In this document: positions 1 to 11,570 of the stretch, piece by piece | Layout: every line of letters begins with the position of its first letter | How positions within the stretch are numbered: position 1 is the stretch's first letter | Source of the DNA: Trileptium ribeirensis | Taxonomy: Eukaryota > Nematoda > Enoplea > Enoplida > Thoracostomopsidae | Direction: 5' to 3' | Length of the DNA stretch: 64,000 bases | NCBI GenBank assembly: GCA_030248225.1 | Contig: JASANE010029472.1 | Coordinates: 1 to 64,000 of the forward strand | Position numbers and translations under genes: made by a program | The notes under the pieces: model-generated | The model's input: the letters and a program-made list of their open reading frames with translations, nothing else | Told to the model about the DNA's origin: nothing | Databases searched by the model: none

Positions 1-24
1 TTGGCTTCCACCGTACTGGGACAA

Positions 25-1262
25 TGTGATAGTGATGCCTGACTATAGGACAAAGTTAAGACAGCCTGCACTCAATTTAATGCAAATCCCCCATGTGATG
101 GCATTGGTAAAAGTTTAACACAGTTTTGCTCAGCTATGTCGAAAAGCATGTTATTATTGTCGTGATATGAATAACCGTCTTTATTATAATGTCGTATTCA
201 CCGAGAAACTATGGATCTCTCTGTTTGAGAAATACTTCCTTGAACCATCGTGTAGTCAAGAGGACTAATCCGCTTACTCATCGGCGGATCGAACTACAAC
301 TGTTCCATACGGCATTCCCTCGCGGTGCTGTGCCAGAATTTTTTTCACTTTGAAAATTACCATCGGCAGTAACACGGTTTGGGCAGCATTGCGGCAAGCT
401 ACAATTGTTGTGGTTGATTCTTTTTCGGTGGGCGAAATAAAGACTACATTCTTTGATCCATTTTTGTTAATACTTTTCGTTTCCGTTCTCGTGTAGTCAA
501 GAGGACTAATCGGCCTACCTATCGGCGGATCAAACTACAGCTGTTCCATACGGCATTCCCTCGCGGTGCTGCACCAGAATTGTTTTCCCGTTGAAAATTA
601 CCATCGGGAGTAACACGGTTTCGGCAGCATTGGGGCAAGCTACAATTGTTGTGGTTGATTCTTTTTCGGTGGGCGAAATAAAGACTACATTCTTTGATCC
701 ATTTTTGTTAATACTTTTCGTTTCCGTTCAGCAACAATAGTAATTCCCGTTTCGTCCATGTTGTATATTGCGTGGGGCTTGTCTAATACATTGTACTGAG
801 TTAGAATTTGTTTTTTACGTTGAAAATAACGTGAATCCCTAACTCTGCTCAATGCAAAATCCCTGTTAATTGAGATGTTTTGTGCGAGTCGTTTGACAAT
901 ATCGGGGTTCTGCCTTTTGAATCAACACCACTATACCCATCCGGCTATTTTTATGGTGGTTGAAATCGTGTGCTCTTTTAGGTCACAAAATGTATAATCC
1001 AAACCACGCACATTGCCAACTATCAAAGGAAAACCACGATTCCTAACGATTAACGATTAATTCCACAAGATCAGATTCCTGATCATCGCTCAAAACTGCC
1101 TTTCTAAACATTTCATCCAAACCGCTTGTAATTCTGGGTAAATACCGATGAGGCAATGTGTTTCTAGGAGCATCATGTTTGTCCGCTATGGTCTTTAAGC
1201 CTCGAAAAGTATCTGTAAACTACTTAGTGTTACGTGTAATTCCAGGTTTAGAAAATTTACTT
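25..1262 (-). pseudogene. Decayed pogo/Tigger-type DDE transposase
   Basis: Read on the minus strand across several frames, this is a DNA-transposon transposase of the pogo/Tigger (CENP-B-like, DDE_1) class. In order it shows an N-terminal helix-turn-helix-like part ('ADKHDAPRNTLPHRY', about 1211-1150), a segment ending in 'IYNMDETG' near 750, which carries the first catalytic Asp of this family, a core segment ('NVVFISPTEKESTTTIVA'), and 'FDIAEQNCVKLLPMPSH' near 150-90, which matches the family's conserved A-x-x-N...LPxPSH block. Frames shift repeatedly and stops occur, so no intact product is made. A 241-bp piece of the catalytic core is duplicated in tandem (248-488 and 489-729). Terminal repeats were not found. 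The family call is from motif recognition and is fairly secure; the outer limits are approximate. Confidence 0.75.
248..729. repeat. 241-bp tandem duplication inside the transposase
   Basis: Two head-to-tail copies start with the same 'tcgtgtagtcaagaggacta' at 248 and 489 and end near 488 and 729. They differ by only a few substitutions. Each encodes, on the minus strand, the same part of the DDE core ('NVVFISPTEKES' to 'GMPYGTVVVRSADE'). The duplication arose within the element, probably after it stopped coding. Confidence 0.85.
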
Positions 1263-2309
1263 ATTTGGCTCAATTAATATTAGAAAGATAAAAACATCCG
1301 CTTAAAATTTTTACATGCACCAGTTATAGGGTCAAATCTTGCACAAAATCGACACCTTAATTTCACATAAGAGACTTCCATTCAGGCACGATGTTGCTCG
1401 GGTACTGCTGACACTTACTTGGATAAAGTCGACATTGCAATTTCATACAAGAAATGACCACTCGGATAAACTCCACACTTTAGTCTACCGTCAGACTTTT
1501 CCTACTGCATGGTCATCCGCATACACCCTGCATTATAACGGCATTCGGTTTCGGTTTTATAACTATAGGTATAACGCAACCCTATGAAGAATGAAGACTG
1601 CGTTCGGTGGTGTGCAATTACGTATTGTTATTGCCGACAGGGAGATAGAAGCTTAGCCCCCGCGGAAAATAGTTAACCCCTCGGCGAAAAAATACCGCCG
1701 AGGAGTAAAAAAGTCCTCACCACCGACACCCTTGAAAAATTTGCCGTAAAGGTAAGTTACCCCCTCCCCGATGACCACCACCCACTGACGGTCCGCCGCC
1801 ATGTATGGTTAACAGGTAAATATCTTTAAACGCTCAAACGGTGCAAACGCAATGGTCTATATCAATTCAGTAGTACAAATATATTCCCAAACCGAAATAT
1901 CCCTTGCACTTAATCCGGTTTGACAATAAATGTGCCGCTCTTCCAGCCCAATTTTCCGAGTCAGCTCACTAGTGCGGCTTCCATATCGCCTGGTTCCCAG
2001 TTGCGCAGTGAACGTTTGATTTCATGAAGTTGCTGAAATATCGTGCAGGAGACTTTTGTAAAATTGGAATATACTTTATATCGAATATATTTCATACATT
2101 ATTAACGTAACATAACTAAATCATCCCTATTCCCTGTGACTGTATAAGCCGTAGGTTTGGATCATTGAGGTCCGATATTCCTTTTGAGAACGAGGTACCT
2201 AGAGGCCCCTCCACATTAGCAGAGGCCTCTGATTGCATAACCGTAGCCCTGCATGAAGAGAGCTACACTTGTAATTGGCCAAATGTTTGTTTCATGTTTA
2301 CGTCACATC
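1263..2309. other. Intergenic, no gene recognised
   Basis: Between the decayed transposase and the gypsy insertion I see only short chance reading frames, such as 82 codons at 1339-1587, with no recognisable domain. A C-rich patch sits near 1640-1800. Confidence 0.4.
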
Positions 2310-2314
2310 ACAAG

Positions 2315-2716
2315 TGTTATGGATTTGCTTCGCCAGAACATTTTGGAATTACATTCGATCTTGTTCTGGAAGCTCCTATGATGTACGAGGACATCCTAAC
2401 ACGTGGAGTAACGGCATCTCGATCCTTCTAGAATGTTCTACGGATTTCGAAGACTGATGTCATGATTATTCTAGAAGATTCTTTGATTATATTTAAAGAC
2501 GGTTGCTTACCACAACTTTAGTTACTATTTAGTTACTGTTTAGTTACTGCTGAAGTACTATTTCATTACTGTTCAGTTTACTGTTTCTTATTGTCTCGAT
2601 TCAACGTTACTTTTACTGTCTTGTTTACAACGTTTTGTTCACTTAGTTCTGTTGGCTTTCAATAAACGTTTGTTTTCTACAACTCAATGTGGATCTACGC
2701 CTCTGGGAATACAACA
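2315..2716 (+). repeat. 5' LTR of gypsy element
   Basis: It starts TGTTATGG and ends in CA. It contains a TATA-like stretch (gattatatttaaag, near 2487) and a polyadenylation signal AATAAA (near 2661), as expected for a promoter- and terminator-bearing LTR. It is about 95% identical to the copy at 6973-7374. Confidence 0.95.
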
Positions 2717-2725
2717 GAAGCTCTC

Positions 2726-2744
2726 TGGCGCACTGAGTAGGATC
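2726..2744 (+). other. Probable primer-binding site
   Basis: Nine bases after the 5' LTR the sequence reads TGGCGCACTGAGTAGGATC. It starts with TGG, which pairs with the CCA end of a tRNA, and lies where the minus-strand primer site is expected. I cannot assign the tRNA. Confidence 0.5.
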
Positions 2745-2809
2745 TTGTTCAACACTACGATCGACTGCCACATAGTCAACGGATTGAGCAAGATCGAAGT
2801 CATCGAATA

Positions 2810-3762
2810 ATGGCCAATTTCAAGGACCTAATGGTACTCATGCAGCAACAACTTCAGCAACAACAAGAAATGATGTTGAAGATGGAGCAACAACGGAAGG
2901 ACGATGAGACAAGATTCGAAAGTATACTTGGGAAGATCACGTCAGGTACGACTTTAACTTCTACTTCAACGGTCACCTCGGCGACTCCGAACTTCCCTCC
3001 TTTTATTCAACGTCTGAATTTTGGACCGATCATTACGCTAGGTTCTGCACCTTCCTGGGCGCTCATTCTGTTTCGGACAATAAGAAAGCCCAAGTATTTC
3101 TTACGTACTAATCAACCAGTACGTACAAGCTATTGGTTAATCTCGCGGCTCAAAAGACCCCTCCTACTGATGTCAACGAACTGACTTTTAACGAAATAGT
3201 CGCCTTCATGAAAGATCAGTTCGATCCAAAACGTTTCATCATCCGGGAACGATTCAAGTTCTGGAGGTATTCAGCGCAAACCCGGCGAAATAATTCAGGA
3301 ACCGACGGCGCGCATTCGCCTGCAACGTGCGACTTTGCGTCTATTAAGGGCCCCAGGACGAGGCATTGCGCACTCGCTTCATTTGCTCTATCAACAATGA
3401 AGCCCTTCTCAAGGCCCTTTTCAAGATCAAAGACGACGAACTGAATTTCGCTCGCGCAATTGAAATCGCAACTGAAACGGTAGATGCCGTTAAAGTCGTC
3501 AAAGAAACCGTCTACGGCTCCAAGCCAAAGCCGGTAAATAAGGTGAAGCAGCATCACAAGGCCCATGCAATAGAATCCTAAGAGAATTTCAGTGATTCGG
3601 GCAAGACAAAGGTAACCTGCTACCGCTGCGGTCAACCGAACCACAAGGCAAACAGTTGCCGATTCAAAGAGGCTAAGTGCAACCATTGCAATCTCAAGGG
3701 TCATTTGGAGACGGTCTGCCGCAAAAGAAGCTTTCCACATCAAAGGCAAGCAAAAATTCCGT
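2810..3762 (+). pseudogene. Gypsy gag, frameshifted, two CCHC zinc knuckles
   Basis: The reading starts at ATG 2810 with a Gln-rich, coiled-coil-like head ('MQQQLQQQQEMMLKMEQQRK'). It shifts frame near 3130 and again before 3366, then runs to a stop at 3579-3581. Beyond that single stop the same frame encodes two zinc knuckles, CYRCGQPNHKANSC (from 3618) and CNHCNLKGHLETVC, ending at a stop at 3762. The knuckles bind the element's RNA during packaging. The mutations leave no intact Gag. The protease-RT frame lies in -1 relative to the knuckle frame and overlaps it by about 85 bases, as would suit a -1 ribosomal frameshift in the ancestor, but I see no standard slippery heptamer. Confidence 0.85.
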
Positions 3763-6655
3763 GAAAAGAATTGAATTCGTCAACTCTTCCAAGGAATCCC
3801 ACGACAATATGCCAAAGCTTGAAGTACCACTAGAGATTGATGGCAAACGGTGCGTGCTTGAGCTGGATACTGCCACTACAGGTAATTTCATAGCCACTGA
3901 CTACTGGCATATGTTGGGACGGCCGAGGTTAGATAACCCCTCTTACCGCTATGAGACCGCCAGCAAACATGATTTGCCAGTGAAAGGCACTTTCATTAGG
4001 AATACTCGTTGCCAAGGGTCAAAGTTTGGTTGTGACGTTCGATTTACGGTAACCGACATTCCTGACGTGAACCTCTTGGGACGAGAGGCAACCAAACAGT
4101 TGAGAATCTCCGTGGATAAGGCAACGGACAATGTAATTTCTTGCAACGCAGTGTTTAGTCATCTCAAGACTGACATTAAGCTACGAGACCAATGCAAAGA
4201 ACTCTGCGAAGAATTCCCCAACCTTTGGAAGTCAGAACTGGGATACCTTAAAGACTTTGAACTAGAAGTCGAATTCAAGCGACAATCCCACCCGGTTTTC
4301 CGCAAAGCAAGACCGGTCTCTTTTGCCATCCAAGCCGATTTGGAGAAAGCGTACGAAAGCGGCATTGCTAAAGGAATTTGGGAGCCGACTCAGTTCAATT
4401 AGTACGGGACGCCAGTTGTTCCCGTTCGCAAGGCACTCCGTCCAGGTGAGACTAAGCCTACATTGCGTCTTTGTGGTGACTATTCTATCAGTATAAACCG
4501 GCAGCTAAAAGACCATCGACACCCGCTACCTCTTCCAGAGAATCTCATGCGTAAACTGGGAGGTGGATACGGGTTTAACCAGATCAAACTAGGCCCAAGA
4601 AGTCAAAGGAAACTTGCTCTCAATACACACAAAGGTGTGCTTCTTCAAAAACAACTGCCATTTGGCATCAAGTCCGCTCCAGGTTACTTTCAGCAAACCA
4701 TGGATCAACTTACACAAGATCTACCTGGTATTGCTGTCTATCTGGATGACATTTTGGTCTGTGGAAAAGATTCTAATGATCATCTGCGGAATCTCCCACG
4801 ATTACTTCAGCGTCTAGATAATAAAGGACTCCGCTGCCGACTAGAAAAATGTAAGTTTGCACAAGCGTGGGTTGAATATCTTGGAAACTTACTATCGAAA
4901 GAAGGAATTGCAAAAGGACCAAAGGTCGACGATCTCCTCAAATTACCGGCACCACACGACGTGTCCAGTCTGAGAGCATTCTTGGGCTCTGTACAGTTTT
5001 ACGCCAAGTTCCTTCCTACCAACCTGGCTACAATTTCCGAACCACTGTTCCGTCTTACAAAGAAGAAGACGCCCTGGAAATGGGACGCAGAACAACAATC
5101 TGCATTCGATCGACCAAAGCAACTTCTTTCCTCTGAATACGTGCTGGTTCATTATAACGAATCAATACCATTAGGAGTTGCTTGCGATACTTCCAACGTT
5201 GGAATTGGTGCAGTATTATTTCACCGCTATCCAGATGAAAGCGAGCGGCCAATTTGCAACGTCTCAAAAATTCTTAATGAATCCCAGAAGAACTACAGTC
5301 AGATTCAGAAGGAAGCAATGGCTATTATCTTCGGGTTAATAAATTTTACCAATACCTTTATGGAAGGAAATCTACGTTGGTCACAGATCATCGACCACTT
5401 ATTGCTATGTTTGGGCCCGGAAAAGAAACACCGATTCTCGCCGCAAACAGATTGGCACGTTGGGCTCTCATGTTGGGACAATTTGATTACCAAATTGAAT
5501 TCCGCAAAACAGCTGATCATGCAAATGCTGATGTCCTGAGTCGTCTACCTGCGACTGACGATTTCCAGTTCGACAGGGAGGAAAGCGAATACGATGCAGC
5601 TATGGTCTGTGCCATTCAAAACATCAGTAACAAAGTCACTCCTGCTGACAAACATTCATTGGCCCGCGAATCGGCGAAAGATCCAGTCATTTCAGTAGTG
5701 CTTCGATTCACGCGTGAAGGATGGCCGCCAAAGAAGAACGACGAAGGCACGGATATGCAACGTTACCGTAAGTTGGCTGATTCACTATCTATTGTTAACC
5801 GTTGCTTAGTACTTGGCTCCAGAGTAGTGATCCCTGCCAATCTTCGCTGCGATGTCTTGGAATTGTTGCACCTGGGACACTTTGGCATGCAGCGTATGAA
5901 GCAGCTTGCACGTACGCCTGTCTACTGGCCAAATATTGATGATGACATCGAAGCAACCTACCGCACTTGCACCAGCTGTGGGAAGCAGCAAAACAAACCA
6001 CCAAAACCGGCAATTCATCCATGGATGCTACCAGAAAAAAATGGAGCCGTTTGCATCTTGATCACGCTATTAATTTCCTGGGGATCAATTGGATGGTTTT
6101 CACGGACGCATATTCAAAATATTCCTGTATTCATACAACTCAGGCGGTCACGGCAAAAGCAACGATTGATCTCCTGGAACAGGTCTTTGCTCATTTCGGA
6201 TATCCTCATACATTGGTCACGGACAATGCATCAGCATTCATGTCGGAAGAATTCCAGGCATGGTGCAAAGAACGAGGAATTACTCATCTTACAGGTGCTC
6301 AGTATCATCCAGCTACGAATGGATCCACAGAACGACTCGTCCAAACTTTCAAGCAAGCTTTACGGAAATCAAGTCTTCCTCCGAGAAAAGCCTTGCAAGA
6401 ATTCCTGATGCAATATCGTTGCACTCCTAACTCCATCGGATATTCCCCCGGTGAGTTACTCAATTCGAGTCAAATTCGGACGAAAATCGACACTCTGCTT
6501 CCGTCCCCAGCTTACACTGCTCAAGGTAAGCAAGCCCAAGAAGCTAGCAAATCCCAATTCGAAGCTGTTGCAAAAGTGGACCCTGCTTATAAAGTCGGTG
6601 ATCCGGTCTATGCTCTGTACTTTGGACCCCACGTTGGGTGCCCGCTGTAGTCACA
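3677..6655 (+). pseudogene. Gypsy pol: protease, RT, RNase H, integrase (broken)
   Basis: Domains run in order. An aspartic protease has a D-T-A triad at 3866-3874 instead of D-T-G. Reverse transcriptase carries the YLDD motif at 4739-4750. RNase H begins at 'GVACDTSNVGIGAVLFH' (about 5176) and includes 'VTDHRPL' at about 5380. Integrase has an H-H-C-C zinc-binding head (about 5860-5990) and an intact D, D-35-E core (Asp 6060-6062, Asp 6222-6224, Glu 6330-6332). An in-frame TAG at 4400-4402 sits just upstream of 'YGTPVVPV' in the RT. Frameshifts lie near 5340-5375, 6020-6045 and 6600-6625. The catalytic residues persist although the frame is lost. The remaining tail to 6951 is Ser/Arg-rich and unassigned. 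Confidence 0.9.
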
Positions 6656-6961
6656 CAGCGAAAAGGCACCCGTACGTCCGTGTTTATTCACGAGGACCCA
6701 CCTGGAGGCGACACGTCGAACAACTGCAGCCAAGGCACGTTTCTCAAGATGAAAACGAACCTGGCGCAGATGTCGATTCAACAGTCGCCACAAATTCTGC
6801 GGATAATGATACGTTGGAAATCGCCGAAGTACCTCAGACAGGAGGAGAAGAAACTATCGACGATGCGTCCAGTTCCGGCGGTCGGCAACTACGGCGTTCA
6901 AAGCGGACAACAAAAGAGCGTCCGCCTAAACATTACTCGCCGTCAAGGTAAACCTTCGGCT

Positions 6962-6972
6962 AGGCGGGGAGG
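6962..6972 (+). other. Polypurine tract of gypsy element
   Basis: The purine-rich AGGCGGGGAGG run directly abuts the 3' LTR, the expected site for plus-strand priming. Confidence 0.7.
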
Positions 6973-7374
6973 TGTTATGGATTTGCTTCGCCAGAGCATT
7001 TTGGAATTACATTCGATCCTGTTCTGGAAGCTCCTATGATGTACGAGGACATCCTCACACGTGGAGTGACGGCATCTCGATCCTTCTAGAATATTCTACG
7101 GATTTCGAAGACTGATGTCATGATTATTCTATAAGATTCTTTGATTATATTTAAAGACGGTTGCTTACCACAACTTTAGTTACTGTTTAGTTACTGTTTA
7201 GTTACCGTTGAAGTACTGTTTCATTTCTGTTCAGCGTACTGTTTCTTATTGTCTCAATTTAACGTTACTTTTACTGTCTTGTTTACTACGTTTTGTTCAC
7301 TTACTTCTGTTGGCTTTCAATAAACGTTTGTTTTCTACAACTCAACTTGGATTTACGCCTCTGGGAATACAACA
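6973..7374 (+). repeat. 3' LTR of gypsy element
   Basis: Same length (402 bp) and same ends as the 5' LTR. It contains AATAAA near 7318 and is followed directly by the ACAAG target duplication. Confidence 0.95.
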
Positions 7375-7379
7375 ACAAG

Positions 7380-8034
7380 TATGTATATCCAAGATTTGCA
7401 AAACGCTGTGTATAAAAACAGACACAAAATGAGGCCTCCCATGTATTTTCGCTCATAATTTAGTAATACATTGTAAATACAGTCTTGGTAACAAAGATAT
7501 ATACTCAGGAAGTACATTTGATTTTTGAACAGCACTTTTTCTTGCAATAGGAAGTTTCGCATTGCTATTTTTACGTTTTTCGTCATCGCAATTGTAATGT
7601 ATTCAAGATCAGTCATTATATTGATATATTTCACTTCGCTTCGCAATAAAGGCTGTTAATTGCGTTTATGCACTAAGTGTATTAATTCGCATAGGAGTAG
7701 TGATATAACTCCTTGAGGTTCCGACCGTCACCCCCCTTATCACATTTACCGCTCCAAAACCATGTTCCCTTTCCCTAAAGGTTCATTACACCCATACGCG
7801 CGCCTGTGCAACATATGGGGAAATATGGTAACAATTAACACAATTTGACAAAAATTGCAGATACTTTAAGGCTAAAATACGGTAGAATTGGGTTTTTTGC
7901 AAATTTGGGGAAGTTATGAGCACCTAAAAATTTCCAAAATTTATCTCCAACTGGCCCTCCTCTCTTGCAAACCTGCAAATAATGCAGCGTTCACTAAGAG
8001 TTGTGTGGAGTTACGGCATGTTTTAGCAAAATTT
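7380..8034. other. Intergenic, no gene recognised
   Basis: AT-rich sequence with short chance frames on both strands (such as the 97-codon minus frame at 7353-7646, rich in Ile, Tyr and Phe). No domain or splice structure was seen. Confidence 0.4.
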
Positions 8035-8255
8035 TTGAAAAAAACTGCTACAGAAACTATGTTAACTTTTAGAAAAACCGCTACACAAACTGTGTAATCT
8101 TTAGCAAAACTGCAACAAAAACCATGTCACTTTGAAAAAAACTGTTACAGAAACTGTCAATTTTAGAATAACTGCTACACAAATTATGTCATTTTTAGCA
8201 AAACTGCTACAGAAAATGCGTCATTTTCAGAAATACTGCTACACAGCATATTTGT
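8035..8255. repeat. Imperfect 33-bp tandem repeat, about 7 units
   Basis: A unit resembling 'aaaactgctacagaaactat' plus about 13 T/A-rich bases recurs about every 33 bp (from 8041, 8075, 8105, 8138, 8171, 8203 and 8235). Units are diverged. No coding potential is evident. Confidence 0.75.
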
Positions 8256-8338
8256 AGACATTGGATTGTTGGAATGCATTGAGCTAAGAGTGGGTTAATA
8301 GCAAACATGCATGCATAAAACATGGCATATAGAGTCTA

Positions 8339-9111
8339 TTCTTTTAGCCCCGCCTCTCAGCCCGAATTTGGTCAATTTTAAAGATACGGAGCTGATTTTG
8401 GTATTAATCGATTCAACTCGATGAGGCGGTTCAGAAAATACTCATTTTACTCACATCCCAGAAAATTTTTTTTTCGATTTTTTGAGGTCCCAATGGTCCC
8501 CCTCGGGAACCCAAAATTTTTTTCCTTCCGAATATAGTCACGTTGGGTACTGTTCGACTCGGCTTGATAAGAGAAATCTACTGATGTGTATTTTATTGAA
8601 ATGTACGACACCGTTAGAAAGTTATGAGGGGTCCAACTAACCCTGAAGGGATACGTTATAACGTTAGAAAAAAGAATAGCTTAGAGAGGGGCGTTCGGGG
8701 GGCGGAGGGCGTGTATGTCTCATATAAAGTCCTTAGCTTAGGCTAACACTAAGGCTTAGGTTTAGTATATAGAGAACGGCATGGCCTGCATTTTATTTCA
8801 GATTTTAAGGGTTACTTGGGCCCTCATAACTTTCTAACGGTAGCGTAGATGTCAATAAAATACACACCAGTAGATTTCTCTCATCAAAGTGAGTCTAACG
8901 GTACCCAACATGTCTATATTCCGAAGAAAAAAGTTTTTGGGTTCCCAAGGGAAACATTGGGATCTCAAAACATCGAAATTTTTTTAAAAGGGATGTGGGA
9001 AAATGAGTATTTTCTGAACCGCCTCATCGAGCTGAATCGATTGATACCAAAATCAGCTCTGTATCTTCAAAATTGTCCAAAGTCGTGCTGGAGGGGTGGG
9101 GGCTAAAAGAA
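8339..9111. mobile_element. Large foldback (inverted-repeat) element
   Basis: The left arm (about 8339-8640) is the imperfect reverse complement of the right arm (about 8815-9111). The outer ends are TTCTTTTAGCCCC and GGGGCTAAAAGAA. Inside the arms, paired stretches include 'cgatgaggcggttcagaaaa' (left) and 'ttttctgaaccgcctcatcg' (right). A loop of about 170 bp contains a segment ('gaacggcatggcctgcattt') that recurs near 32.6 and 34.7 kb. There is no transposase, so it is non-autonomous. Related partial arms lie at about 15990-16150 and 19030-19200. The superfamily is not assigned. Confidence 0.8.
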
Positions 9112-10118
9112 AAGACAATATATATAAATGTTATATTTCAATATAACATTTTGTTTGCATCAAAAATTTATAAATATCTATGAAATTTACACCCGTAACA
9201 TAATCGAGTAAAAGTCCCCGAAAAATAGCGTTGCCAAATGAACAACAAAACGAAAACTATTCGTTTAGTTTTTCTTTCCCGTCTCGAATTATGAGTTTTT
9301 CGGATAATATATCAGGGACGTAGAGGGATATTCACCATCCACCTGACTATTTAAGGGAAAAGGTCTTTACAATGTTTAAGATTTTTTAAAAAGTTAAAAG
9401 TTACGCACCTTCAAAGGCTGCGTTAGTCAAGGAGTTTCCTATTCCCAGTGGAAAACACTGGCTACGTCGATGTAATTAATTTACATATAGTAGACTTGCC
9501 TAATGTGGGTCACCTTTTTGTGCCAATTTCAAGACACGTAGCATTTACTGCCATAAAATTACAACCACATAATGAATCAAAACCAGATTTGGAACGCTAT
9601 TAGAGAGGACGATGAGAGAGCATATAGCCAATTTTTGAGCCGGCAAATATATGTGAGTGCTGTGATATGACGAAAAGTTCCCAGAAAATTAAGGCATGAA
9701 CCACATTGAGGTGGTTGTCTTAATCTGGGTCGCCAGGGTCTTAAAGTGGGTCACACTATTCCTAAACAGGGTCAGGTATAAAGATGAGTGCAAATGCCAA
9801 ATTCGGCACGCCGTCTTTCGAAATACCGAGATTTTGTTTCCAAATTACCGCCACACACTTGTTACTGACGAGATATTAAACACGATAATGAAGTGTCGCC
9901 AGTTTTTCTGACTGCAAAATTTCTAAAAGAGAAACAATTGCAACAATATTGGCGCGAATGTAGGGGTCGCGTTCATACCAAAATTTCAGTATAGTACGTA
10001 TCAAGGTAACAAAATGCAAACAATGAAAAAGCGAAAAACTGAGATAAGGCGTACATATTGACCGGACGATTTGTGAATTATAATAGTCAGTGTTTTGAGT
10101 TAATTTTGCAGAATTGCT
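9112..10118. other. Intergenic, no gene recognised
   Basis: AT-rich sequence. A 71-codon plus frame (9696-9911) has no recognised domain. Confidence 0.4.
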
Positions 10119-10906
10119 TTAGTGGTACGTTTTCTTAAAATTTTTATCACATTCGACACAGAAAAAATAGCGCTTCGTCGCGGAACCTCCGCACGACTCG
10201 TGTTGCCAGCAATGGCAATCTAAGCACTGCAGCCAATCTCCCCTGAGCGCGTCGTCATTTCCATAGGAAACAAAACATACAGGACATATTGAGACTTCCC
10301 TGCGCTCGTAGCGAAAGCTGCCAATCTTTTCGAATTCGGACACTTCTTAGTACCTTTAGTCATTCCAACAGGACTCTTCTTATTTGCAACTAAAGAGATG
10401 AGTTCGGGTGCAGTGAGACATATTTTAGAATTTCTACGGTTGCATAACGTCACTGCAGCTTTGCTGACCGGACCTAAGAGTTCGGTACCCATTTGCTGGA
10501 ATGAAACAAACCCAGTTACACATGCCGTTTGACATTGAACTTAACTGGCCTGCTGGAGCGGGCATCGCGGTGTATGAGCAGCCACGATTTCCTCAGAACA
10601 TATAGAATCACTACCGAGGAACTTTTCTGCATCTTGATCCACATTAATTGCAACAAATGCATTTGATAAATCGCAAAACTGTGATCCATCGCTTTCCAAC
10701 ACTGTTGGATATCGCCAGTGAGTGGTTTCAGGTAAACCGGCTTCATTATTACTAGCCAATGGAGGCGAAATAAAAAAATCGTTATGTAGTGTTTCTGACG
10801 CCCGCGGTTGGGGCCCTATGCAGACATCTGCAGCTGCGAACGACGGTGCTGGTGGCGGTGCTCCCTGCTGTGCGGCGCTGACCCACTTTGGGATGGATTG
10901 ACCCAC
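10119..10906 (-). pseudogene. C-terminal tail of DDE-type transposon protein with PHD finger
   Basis: Read right to left, the minus strand encodes a Pro/Ala-rich, acidic linker (10906-10541), then in shifted frames 'TELLGPVSKAAVTLCNRRNS', and finally a C4HC3 zinc finger (CPVC...CLDC...H-x2-C...CVEC, 10343-10119) ending at a stop. A low-complexity linker with an 'RRxSK..LT' stretch followed by a PHD-like finger is typical of the end of many invertebrate pogo/Jerky-like DDE proteins. The catalytic part would lie at higher coordinates and is not seen. It could instead be the last exon of a host PHD protein; the frameshifts favour a decayed transposon. Confidence 0.5.
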
Positions 10907-11570
10907 TTAGGGGTATTTTGCACCAATTTTGGGTATTAGCCATAAGAATCCGTTTAGACCCTGTTCCTACCGTTCCCGCCGGAATCAGTTCACATATTCG
11001 GATAGAAAGGAGCCTGGGCTTCTCAATGATATAAATTTCATCTTAACATACCCCATCGTCCATGAAATATGGCCAATTGAACACAAAGATAAAAAGCACA
11101 AAATTTGTGAAAAACTCAGCTCAATGCAGATGCACAACACAGTGTACAACGCTATTCGTTAAATATCAGAGTAAGCTAATAGCGAATGCCATTATCCAAT
11201 AGGAAATGGGCAGCGCTTTAAGGTGATGTTTGATTGGCTCACATTGGTCAATTAAGTCGGCAGTGGTGAGCAAAATACTGTGCCAAAAACACACATTAGG
11301 GGTGACCCACATTCGGCAAGTCTACTATATGCCGCAGATTAGGGACATCATGCTTTCATGAGTTATAATGCCAATAAATTTTGTTTTACTATCTTTCATG
11401 ATAACCTAATATAGATACTCATAGGCGTAAATCTTCGGGAGGGGAAGTAGCCCTTTCAGAGATTTTGCATACAAAACCTCCAAATAGTTACAATTTTTAG
11501 GACGATTTAGCATACAATATCATCAGTTAGGTACATATAGTTGAAAATAACGTGCAAGAGCGATGTAATT
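10907..11570. other. Intergenic, no gene recognised
   Basis: Short chance frames only. No repeat or RNA structure recognised. Confidence 0.4.

Larger units (their letters stand above)
2315..7374 (+). mobile_element. Ty3/gypsy LTR retrotransposon, full length, degenerate
   Basis: The element is 5060 bp long. It is bounded by two 402-bp direct LTRs that begin TGTTATGG and end AATACAACA, and flanked by a perfect 5-bp target duplication ACAAG (2310-2314 and 7375-7379). The order is LTR, primer-binding region, gag with two CCHC knuckles, protease, reverse transcriptase, RNase H, integrase, polypurine tract, LTR. Integrase after RNase H places it in Ty3/gypsy; the integrase style resembles the Mag/K02A2.6-like lineage, which is an inference. 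Counting by eye, the LTRs differ at about 20 of 402 positions, so the insertion is moderately old. Several frameshifts and stops interrupt the coding region, so it is not autonomous. Confidence 0.95.

Noticed and set aside
3720..3762. Slippery site for gag-pol frameshifting
   Set aside because: The overlap is in the -1 direction, but no X XXY YYZ heptamer is present in the right frame.
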